This document shows positions 1 to 4,740 of a DNA stretch of 5,495 nucleotides, in pieces (position 1 is the stretch's first letter; every line of letters begins with the position of its first letter). The notes under the pieces were generated by a model. The model made no database searches and was not told the origin of the DNA. It saw only the letters and a program-made list of their open reading frames with translations. The DNA comes from Lentisphaerota bacterium. GTDB taxonomy: Bacteria > Verrucomicrobiota > Lentisphaeria > Victivallales > GWF2-50-93. The translations under genes were made by a program, and so were the position numbers. The stretch is from contig JANYBI010000178.1 in assembly GCA_025360875.1 (NCBI GenBank), positions 1-5,495 of the forward strand, in the 5' to 3' direction.

Positions 1-1490
1 GGTTTGTTCAAGAAAAGCGCGACGAGCATCAGGCAGAGGAAAGCCGGGACAAGCATGATATAGAAAATATCAACAAGGAGGTAGGGCTGTTTAGCTTTGC
101 TGTGGAAGAAAATGTCAAAAGTGAAGCCGCAGAGCAGAATAATGAATATTGACTCAATTAAGAACCTGTACTGCTCTAGAGGCATGCTTATTATGTGCAC
201 AAGGGAATAGAAGAAAAGCAGAAGCAGAAGCGGTGAACTTTTTATAATCCATGCTTTAAGTGGATGAAAAATCCGAAATTCGAAGCACGAAATACGAGAT
301 AATCTTGAAACAATGTTTGAAACATTTGTTATTTCGTTAATTGCCAATTTGTTTCGAATTTCGACATTCGAATTTCGATATTGGGTTGCGGGCAAAGCCC
401 GCATTAACCAATAGATGGAGAACGCCAGGATCATGAGCGACAAATACAGTATCCCCTCGAAATCGGGGAACGGTATGAATAACCTGTCGGTGAGATAGAC
501 GGGCATGATATAGGCTTTCGGCTGGAAAATACGGAAATATGGCTCCTGGGGTATCCAGTAATAGCTGAACCTGCAGATGCCTGAAAAAACAAGCCTTGCC
601 GGATTCTTCAAGGAACTTTTCATGAAAAGCTCTTTGCTCTCACTGAAATATTCCCCCTCGGTGTACCCCTTGCGTTTCGGGTCGTAAGCGTGGTCGGTGA
701 GTTTTTTTAGGGAAAGACTGTCGGAGCTTTCAGCGTCAACTAAGAGATGCCAGCCTGAAAAAGTGCTTATCGGCACAAGTGTCTTATGGACTATGTAATT
801 CCTGACGGTCCACGGGATACAGAGAAGCATGATGGCCATTATCGGTATGATTGATTTCCAAATTCTGATCTTTCTCTTTTCCGCTGAAATGGAGAAGTAA
901 ATGCAAAGGGCGATGAAAGGAAGGACAATAAGGAAGGCCGGTTTTGTATGGATCAGTATTGCATAGGTTATGACAAGTCCCGCAATCGACTGCCTGTAGT
1001 GGTTTTTCAGGCAGGACAGGAAGAAGCATGATGTCAGGAGGAGGGAAAGGGCGAAGATTTCAGATGTCACAAATTTCACATAAATAAATGTTCCGCCAAG
1101 AGTCGAATACAGGACAGCTGCTACAAGTCCGGTATTTCTGCCATATATGTTTCTGCCGATCAGGTATATGAGTATTATGTTGAGAGAGTCCAGCAGCAGA
1201 TTCATGACTTGAGGGAGCCATGCTGGTGATTTTCCCGAGAACAGATACATGGAAGCGAGAAAGGCCGGATATCCGGGCGATCTTGTGGACTGCAGGTAAA
1301 AACCTTCGGACCAGGCGCCATAGCATTTGAAATCGACCAGATTTGATGCGAGTTCAAGATAATTTATCTCGTCTACACTTATCTTTTCCGTGTAATGTGG
1401 GGCAGGACCGTTAAGGCAGACTACCGCCACCTTGGTTGAAATAGCCAGCAATATCAGGAACACACAGATAATTTTAAGATATTTGGACAT
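1..1490 (-). CDS. GT39/PMT-type integral membrane glycosyltransferase, 3' end outside window
   Basis: About 496 residues are visible and the frame stays open to the window edge, so the C-terminus is missing. The protein has many hydrophobic segments (about 5-25, 95-112, 120-135, 143-160, 168-200, 212-226, 345-362, 418-436, 443-460 and 472-493). An acidic pair (D40 E41) followed by a Tyr-rich stretch lies in the first loop, and RSPGYPAFLA sits at 70-79. Both are typical of the PMT_2/ArnT-like GT-C fold, in which the first-loop acidic residue is catalytic. QYRFLIES near 440-447 matches the family's late RYR-type motif. Such enzymes move sugar from a polyprenyl-phosphate carrier to an acceptor on the outer face of the inner membrane; the substrate here is unknown. 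The ATG at 1490 starts 12 bp after the PHP-like gene, with only a weak ribosome site, which suggests cotranscription. Residues about 369-407 are hydrophilic and encoded by an inserted palindromic repeat that leaves the frame open. Confidence 0.85.
   Translation of the reverse strand, partial: MSKYLKIICVFLILLAISTKVAVVCLNGPAPHYTEKISVDEINYLELASNLVDFKCYGAWSEGFYLQSTRSPGYPAFLASMYLFSGKSPAWLPQVMNLLLDSLNIILIYLIGRNIYGRNTGLVAAVLYSTLGGTFIYVKFVTSEIFALSLLLTSCFFLSCLKNHYRQSIAGLVITYAILIHTKPAFLIVLPFIALCIYFSISAEKRKIRIWKSIIPIMAIMLLCIPWTVRNYIVHKTLVPISTFSGWHLLVDAESSDSLSLKKLTDHAYDPKRKGYTEGEYFSESKELFMKSSLKNPARLVFSGICRFSYYWIPQEPYFRIFQPKAYIMPVYLTDRLFIPFPDFEGILYLSLMILAFSIYWLMRALPATQYRNSNVEIRNKLAINEITNVSNIVSRLSRISCFEFRIFHPLKAWIIKSSPLLLLLFFYSLVHIISMPLEQYRFLIESIFIILLCGFTFDIFFHSKAKQPYLLVDIFYIMLVPAFLCLMLVALFLNK
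264..403. repeat. TTCGAA-type palindromic repeat plus GC hairpin, in frame inside the GT39 gene
   Basis: Positions about 271-304 and 350-382 form long imperfect inverted arms built from TTCGAA/CGAAAT blocks. Between them, 312-326 is a 15-nt palindrome (AATGTTT, G, AAACATT). Immediately outside, 387-403 is a perfect hairpin with a 7-bp stem (TGCGGGC) and AAA loop. Base composition is AT-rich and unlike the surrounding coding DNA. On the minus strand the block reads through without a stop and encodes about residues 366-409, between two predicted membrane segments. Similar TTCGAA palindromes are, from memory, common in several uncultivated or environmental lineages. The exact insertion borders cannot be fixed without an uninterrupted relative. 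Confidence 0.8.
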
Positions 1491-1502
1491 TTGCGTGAAA
1501 AC

Positions 1503-2987
1503 CTAAAGATCAATGAATATCGGATTACATATGATAAGTCCTGCCGGTGATTTGATATAGAATCTTACATAATGGCGTACTGTGTTTTTGTCAAGTTCAT
1601 TTGCAGGCAACTGCTCTATCAGGGCGAAGTTTTCAACGTTTATCAGTTTCCTTGTGATTTCCCTGCCATCCAATATTATCCTGATTTCACCCTGGAGATT
1701 CGCCCCTTTTTCCTGGGGTTCGACTTTTCCCTTGATGTTGAGGATGACTGGAGATCTTGAACTGTACTTTACGATTTCCCCGGGACCGGATATGCATATG
1801 CCGTTTTCAACAGACGCATTTTCAATAGTTATGTGGCTGTTACCAGCATTTGAGACCGCATACGAACGGCCTTCAAGCAGGGAATACATGATGTTCTCAT
1901 GATTGACCTTCGGACAGTTTATGACAGTCTGTATGAATTTGATATCCACCCTTCCGTGATAATCAGCTTCGCCTACGATGACGGGACGCACCTTCCTTTT
2001 CCCGGAACAGTATTCCATGAGGATCTTGTCCCAGGTGTTCCCGACTTCATGCGCATGGAAAGCGTCACCATAAATACCGGCAAATCCGTTATGATCCGCT
2101 GTGCGCTCTATGTCATCCAGATAAGGAGCGGAGATGAGGTTGATCCCGTATATCTTATCCCTCATCTTGGCCTCAGGGCAGGACCATGTGATCCCTGCCG
2201 AATCCCCGCCTTTGCTCCTGACATAGTCAATCACTTTCTGATATGGCAAAGCATCGGAATCCGAATACTGGTTGAATCCCGTCTTATATGTCAGCGGCCT
2301 GTTGTCTGCGCACCATAGGATGCCTGTCAAGATGAGAAATGCCCCAACAGAGAGTTTAAGTTTCCTGTGCTTGTAATATTTGTTTTCCTGGGCGTCCACG
2401 TAATATGGTTTTTTTGACGATAACAGGACAAGCGCACCGATAACAGAAATAAGGATAGGTGAACAGGAAAAGATGAAATTAAGAAATGAAAAAACCATAT
2501 AATCGTTATGTATTACCGGCAGTTTCCTGTAGAATACCGGATCCTTGGCGCCAAACACTGTGAGCTGTTCGCTGAACTGGTGTGTGGTGAGGTTGTTTTT
2601 AAAAGGGGAGCCGGTCCAGTAGTAGTGCGGAGCGATATCCGCGCCTGGTATGAGAGTCAGGCCTGGATACTTCTTGCCCGCGCTTTCAATCCTGTCCAGA
2701 TATTCTTCAATCCCGTACGTTGTAATGCTTTTTCTTGCCATGCTTTTGCATAATAGATTTCTGAAAGGCAACAGACCGTATTCGCCCTTTACAAGGAACT
2801 GGTCGCTGAATACGACGAATTCCATGCCGTTTCTCTCAGCTTTCGAAGCTATCGTCTCAATGCTTTCTTCGCCGGCGCTGATAGTGGTGTTGACCCTGAA
2901 AAGCCCTGAATGCCATGCCTGCGTCTGGGAGAACGCCTGCCATGGGATAAATAGGGTAAAAATAAAAATTATAAGTATCTTCTTCAT
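1503..2987 (-). CDS. PHP-domain-like protein with signal peptide and two membrane spans; metal site degenerate
   Basis: The protein has 494 residues. Residues 1-20 look like a signal peptide or N-terminal anchor. Residues 28-64 follow the start of PHP (polymerase and histidinol phosphatase) phosphoesterases, with a loop TTISAGEES and then strand VVFSD. The usual H-x-H is replaced by R31-V-N33, and the usual D-H by D62-Q63. Later PHP-like elements are IPGAD (113-117), H160, a D-x-H at D342/H344, and LLEGRSYAVS (370-379). Two hydrophobic spans (about 164-190 and 210-226) interrupt the domain, and a beta-rich tail (about 385-494) follows. Members of this family hydrolyse phosphoesters using bound metals; with half the ligands replaced, activity here is doubtful. 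A metal-free binding or sensory role is possible. The ATG at 2987 has no clear Shine-Dalgarno sequence. The gene ends 12 bp before the GT39 start, so the two are probably cotranscribed and may serve the same envelope process. Confidence 0.72.
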   Translation of the reverse strand: MKKILIIFIFTLFIPWQAFSQTQAWHSGLFRVNTTISAGEESIETIASKAERNGMEFVVFSDQFLVKGEYGLLPFRNLLCKSMARKSITTYGIEEYLDRIESAGKKYPGLTLIPGADIAPHYYWTGSPFKNNLTTHQFSEQLTVFGAKDPVFYRKLPVIHNDYMVFSFLNFIFSCSPILISVIGALVLLSSKKPYYVDAQENKYYKHRKLKLSVGAFLILTGILWCADNRPLTYKTGFNQYSDSDALPYQKVIDYVRSKGGDSAGITWSCPEAKMRDKIYGINLISAPYLDDIERTADHNGFAGIYGDAFHAHEVGNTWDKILMEYCSGKRKVRPVIVGEADYHGRVDIKFIQTVINCPKVNHENIMYSLLEGRSYAVSNAGNSHITIENASVENGICISGPGEIVKYSSRSPVILNIKGKVEPQEKGANLQGEIRIILDGREITRKLINVENFALIEQLPANELDKNTVRHYVRFYIKSPAGLIICNPIFIDL

Positions 2988-3017
2988 TGATGCATTAATA
3001 TAGCACCACGAATGATT

Positions 3018-3063
3018 GTAGCACAGGCATCCTTCGATAAACTCAGGACAGGTCTTGCCTGTG
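3018..3063 (+). repeat. GTAG-headed unit with 8-bp stem and long loop
   Basis: GTAG at 3018-3021 is followed directly by CACAGGCA (3022-3029), which pairs perfectly with TGCCTGTG (3056-3063). The 26-nt loop contains a CTTCGATAAACTCAGGAC stretch. This resembles a short dispersed repeat (CTTCGA...CTCAGGA) seen in many bacterial genomes, which suggests that one repeat is nested in another. Weaker flanking similarity (ACGAAT near 3009 and ATTCGT near 3083) may mark a larger palindrome. Assignment to a REP-like class rests only on the GTAG-plus-stem layout. Confidence 0.5.
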
Positions 3064-3151
3064 TTTATCCAGATGTAGCATTATTCGTCTCGGACAAGCT
3101 TCGCCGTGACGGCGTAAGGGGAAGTTCGAAAGTTCGGAAATGCGAATATAA

Positions 3152-3179
3152 CCAATAACTGATAACCTATAGCCAATAA
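3152..3179. repeat. Degenerate 7-nt tandem repeat (CCAATAA type)
   Basis: Four consecutive heptamers read CCAATAA, CTGATAA, CCTATAG and CCAATAA; the first and last are identical and lie 21 nt apart. Period-7 tandem repeats occur in intergenic DNA of cyanobacteria and some candidate phyla. The tract is short and its function is unknown. Confidence 0.55.
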
Positions 3180-3209
3180 CCGGCTCCAATTCAACGGCAA
3201 TAATTATTC

Positions 3210-3255
3210 TTGCCTGAGACTTGTGCGCCTATGGCGTACAGGCAACTCTACAGCG
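3210..3255 (-). repeat. GTAG-headed hairpin unit, copy 1 of a same-direction pair
   Basis: On the minus strand the head CGCTGTAG (3255-3248) is followed by a two-part stem. An outer 6-bp stem joins TTGCCT (3210-3215) to AGGCAA (3240-3245). An inner 7-position stem (3223-3229 with 3233-3239) carries one mismatch and a 3-nt loop. The same 8-nt head recurs in the same direction 53 bp away, ahead of a different hairpin. Confidence 0.5.
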
Positions 3256-3279
3256 GGTCAATCATAGGCGGAATAAAAA

Positions 3280-3308
3280 CGTGTCAGCAGAATGACACGG
3301 CTACAGCG
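3280..3308 (-). repeat. GTAG-headed hairpin unit, copy 2 of a same-direction pair
   Basis: On the minus strand the head CGCTGTAG (3308-3301) is followed after one base by a perfect 7-bp stem: CGTGTCA (3280-3286) pairs with TGACACG (3293-3299) around a 6-nt loop. Head and orientation match the unit at 3210-3255, while the hairpin sequence is unrelated. This is the pattern expected if the head and the presence of a hairpin matter more than the stem sequence. Confidence 0.55.
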
Positions 3309-3336
3309 CGAATACAAAGCTTTTTCGTCTTAGGGT

Positions 3337-3365
3337 ATTTGTTCGTAGTTAACGCAATATTGCGT
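3337..3365 (+). repeat. 29-nt REP-like unit, copy A
   Basis: The 15-nt head ATTTGTTCGTAGTTA (3337-3351) is joined directly to ACGCAATATTGCGT (3352-3365), a perfect 14-bp palindrome that can be read as a 5-bp stem with a 4-nt loop. Copies B, C and D share the head but have other stems. A and B face each other with hairpins inward and 21 bp between them. Their heads also pair with each other at 12 of 15 positions, plus two G-T pairs, so the whole 3337-3415 stretch could fold as one branched structure in single-stranded DNA or RNA. Confidence 0.75.
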
Positions 3366-3386
3366 GTTCTTTGTTTTTCAAAACAC

Positions 3387-3415
3387 AGCCAATAATGGCT
3401 TAACTACAAACGGAT
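3387..3415 (-). repeat. 29-nt REP-like unit, copy B
   Basis: Read on the minus strand, the head ATCCGTTTGTAGTTA (3415-3401) is followed directly by AGCCATTATTGGCT (3400-3387), a 5-bp stem with a 4-nt loop. It is the inverted partner of copy A. It lies about 35 bp downstream of the methyltransferase stop codon, so a methyltransferase transcript would probably carry it in its 3' untranslated part. Confidence 0.75.
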
Positions 3416-3419
3416 CCAT

Positions 3420-3440
3420 CTGACTCCTGACTCCTGACTC
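3420..3440. repeat. Perfect heptamer tandem repeat, CTGACTC x3
   Basis: Three exact head-to-tail copies of CTGACTC end 9 bp before the methyltransferase stop codon. This is the second period-7 tract in the same gap. Such tracts can change copy number by slippage. Confidence 0.8.
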
Positions 3441-3449
3441 CTTCCGGAT

Positions 3450-4430
3450 TTACCTCGTTTTTCTTAGGATTATATAATGATGCAGCCCCAGGAATTTCAG
3501 AAATGGTATTTTACCCGTAAGCCTCGCTTTGAATATCATGATTTTCAATAAAAAAGAGGGTATAAATTGGAGATAGGATTCATGGGGGAGGAATATCACC
3601 CGTTCCCACTTTTCTATATCAAATCCGGACTCCCTTATCATGCTCTTCAATTCCGATGGGTGAAACAAGTTCTCATGGAGATCTCTTTTATTTTCCCTCG
3701 ACAATGGTTCGCCTTTGCACAGCCTTTTCAGAAAAGTGGGGATGATTGCCGACAGTTTCCAGAACTTTGTCATGAATCTCGAAGGCGTGGTTATCAGAAG
3801 ATATCCGCTAGGTTTGATAACCCGCATTGCCTCCTTTAGCGTCTTGTTCGGTTCCAGTAGATGTTCGATTACTTCATCCATGACGACAATTTCAAAAAAA
3901 GCATCTGGAAATGGGAGATTCTCTCCATTTGCTGCGGCTGATACCAGTTTGTTCTCGAGGTTCCTGGATATTATCTGATCCCGGAAAACACTCGCCTTGT
4001 ATACGGAAACGTCTATGCCATAAATAACAGTTTCAGGACTGCGCTCTGACATTTCAAATGAGAACCAGCCGGAACCGCAGCCAAGATCAAGCATACGTAA
4101 AGGTTTTTGTCCACGGACGAAATTCTTTATTTTCAACTCCTTTTCAGATTCAAGATATTCATCCGCTGCAATGGGAATGCCTTCGCTTGCGGCATACGTC
4201 TTCCTGTCCTTGAATCCGACTCCCTGATCATATTCCTCGTATGCAAGATCAAATGCTTCTGCGCTCCAGCCAGTGGAAGGATCTTTGAATACGGTCCTGA
4301 AATCCCGGATGGATCTGTTTCGTCCAAAATCCCTACTGCATCCGGAACATGACAGAATCTGATCCTTTCGGGACAAGTTACCCCTGCAGAGAGGACATAC
4401 AAAAAAACTTTCTATATCCATGTTCTCCAT
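3450..4430 (-). CDS. SAM-dependent class I methyltransferase with N-terminal Trm112-like zinc ribbon
   Basis: The protein has 326 residues. C12-x2-C15 and C28-x2-C31 form a Trm112-like zinc ribbon. The Methyltransf_11/25-type Rossmann core follows. Motif I is LDLGCGSG (114-121), and the acidic residue ending strand 2 is D140 in YGID. Motif IV lies around VVMDEVIEHLLEP (182-194), and the post-motif loop is RVIKPSGYLLITTP (203-216). HENLFHPSELKSMIRESGF (252-270) is the late element typical of ubiE-like and glycan-cluster methyltransferases. A hydrophobic, basic tail (about 290-320) may touch the membrane. The acceptor cannot be told from the sequence; a sugar or lipid-linked glycan is plausible from the neighbours. 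The start is ambiguous. The ATG at 4430 has no good ribosome site, whereas a GGAG lies 3 nt before the next ATG at 4421 (M4). The catalytic motifs are all present, so the gene looks intact. Confidence 0.9.
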   Translation of the reverse strand: MENMDIESFFVCPLCRGNLSRKDQILSCSGCSRDFGRNRSIRDFRTVFKDPSTGWSAEAFDLAYEEYDQGVGFKDRKTYAASEGIPIAADEYLESEKELKIKNFVRGQKPLRMLDLGCGSGWFSFEMSERSPETVIYGIDVSVYKASVFRDQIISRNLENKLVSAAANGENLPFPDAFFEIVVMDEVIEHLLEPNKTLKEAMRVIKPSGYLLITTPSRFMTKFWKLSAIIPTFLKRLCKGEPLSRENKRDLHENLFHPSELKSMIRESGFDIEKWERVIFLPHESYLQFIPSFLLKIMIFKARLTGKIPFLKFLGLHHYIILRKTR

Positions 4431-4456
4431 TTATATAAGGGAATTGCATATCGACG

Positions 4457-4484
4457 AAGGTAGGGCGATTTCTTTGAAAGCGCC
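4457..4484 (+). repeat. GTAG-headed hairpin unit, left half of an inverted pair
   Basis: The head AAGGTAGGG (4457-4465) contains GTAG at 4460-4463. The hairpin starts right after GTAG: GGCG (4464-4467) pairs with CGCC (4481-4484), one mismatch follows, then TTTC pairs with GAAA around a TTT loop. The 9-nt head is repeated exactly in inverted orientation at 4514-4522. Confidence 0.7.
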
Positions 4485-4495
4485 ATGTCAAAACT

Positions 4496-4522
4496 GATGG
4501 CTCGGAGAGCCATCCCTACCTT
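4496..4522 (-). repeat. GTAG-headed hairpin unit, right half of an inverted pair
   Basis: On the minus strand AAGGTAGGG (4522-4514) leads into a perfect 8-bp stem, GATGGCTC with GAGCCATC, around a 3-nt loop (4514-4496). With its partner at 4457-4484 it makes two inward hairpins separated by 11 bp and closed by a 9-bp outer stem, a three-way-junction layout like that of BIME or REPIN doublets. The stem differs completely from the partner's stem. Confidence 0.75.
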
Positions 4523-4564
4523 GAGTTCGCCAATTTTTCAATCAGCTCATATAAGCTATCAGCG

Positions 4565-4593
4565 TTTCCATATAAAAACCAGCGGTGTATATT
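4565..4593 (+). promoter_or_regulatory. Possible sigma-70-type promoter for the GT4 gene
   Basis: TTTCCA (4565-4570) and TATATT (4588-4593) are separated by 17 bp and match the consensus at 4 of 6 and 5 of 6 positions. In this AT-rich stretch such matches arise by chance, and the host's consensus is unknown. If real, the transcript would begin near 4600 and carry the C/D hairpin pair in its leader. Confidence 0.2.
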
Positions 4594-4633
4594 TAGTGCA
4601 GACTAAAACATTAAAGAGTGAAGGGCAAAGAAC

Positions 4634-4662
4634 AGCCCTTGCGGGCTTAACTACCAACAAAT
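4634..4662 (-). repeat. 29-nt REP-like unit, copy C
   Basis: On the minus strand the head ATTTGTTGGTAGTTA (4662-4648) is followed directly by AGCCCGCAAGGGCT (4647-4634), a 5-bp stem with a GCAA loop. It is the inverted partner of copy D. Unlike A/B, the two heads face inward and the hairpins outward. Confidence 0.75.
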
Positions 4663-4678
4663 CCTAGTTGTTTGTGCA

Positions 4679-4707
4679 ATTCGTTTGTAGTCAATGCCGC
4701 AAGGCAT
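4679..4707 (+). repeat. 29-nt REP-like unit, copy D
   Basis: The head ATTCGTTTGTAGTCA (4679-4693) is followed directly by ATGCCGCAAGGCAT (4694-4707), a 5-bp stem with a GCAA loop. The heads of C and D can pair at 12 of 15 positions across a 16-nt loop. A plus-strand leader RNA could therefore form three stems in a row ending about 23 nt before the GT4 ribosome site. Confidence 0.75.
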
Positions 4708-4731
4708 GTTCTTGAATTTCATATTTGAAGT

Positions 4732-4737
4732 AGGAAG
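4732..4737 (+). promoter_or_regulatory. Ribosome binding site of the GT4 gene
   Basis: AGGAAG lies 3 nt before the ATG at 4741 (AGGA core spacing 5 nt). It is the clearest Shine-Dalgarno sequence in the window and supports this start. Confidence 0.7.
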
Positions 4738-4740
4738 CAA

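Larger units (their letters stand above)
2988..3449. other. Repeat-filled intergenic region with no credible gene
   Basis: This 462-bp gap separates two minus-strand genes. Short open frames in it have no family features and run through palindromes, so no gene is called. From left to right it holds a GTAG unit with a long stem, a stretch of heptamers, two minus-strand GTAG hairpin units, an inverted pair of 29-nt units, and a second heptamer tract next to the methyltransferase stop codon. Part of 3121-3148 (GAA/TTCG blocks) resembles a decayed fragment of the TTCGAA repeat found in the GT39 gene. No T-rich rho-independent terminator is evident, although the hairpins could slow or end transcription or protect mRNA ends. 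Confidence 0.8.
4431..4740. other. Divergent intergenic region, mostly palindromic repeats
   Basis: This 310-bp gap lies between the divergent methyltransferase and GT4 starts, so it should hold both promoters. It contains an inverted pair of GTAG hairpins (4457-4522), an AT-rich middle (about 4530-4620), and an inverted pair of 29-nt units (4634-4707) directly before the GT4 ribosome site. A small hairpin (AAGGGC 4621-4626 with GCCCTT 4635-4640) competes with copy C. Short open frames here have no family features. Confidence 0.75.

Noticed and set aside
784..1326. Minus-strand open frames of 81 and 88 residues within the GT39 gene
   Set aside because: They lie in other frames of a gene whose own frame is continuous from 1490 to the window edge and shows clear family motifs.
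1572..3003. Plus-strand open frames of 60-140 residues opposite the PHP-like gene
   Set aside because: They are antisense shadows with no recognisable family features or ribosome sites.
3210..3395. 61-residue plus-strand open frame in the gap
   Set aside because: It runs through three palindromic units and lacks a ribosome site or any recognisable protein pattern.
3352..3400. Rho-independent terminator after the methyltransferase gene
   Set aside because: Hairpins are present but none is followed by a T run on the minus strand, and they are better explained as repeat units.
4486..4491. Exact TTGACA on the minus strand as the -35 of a methyltransferase promoter
   Set aside because: No -10-like hexamer lies at 16-18 bp; the sequence there is the GC-rich stem of the neighbouring hairpin.
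3337..4707. CRISPR array
   Set aside because: The repeated units are in both orientations, irregularly spaced, in two separate gaps, and lack regular unique spacers.
4730..4733. A further GTAG just before the GT4 start as another REP unit
   Set aside because: No hairpin follows it; it overlaps the ribosome binding site.
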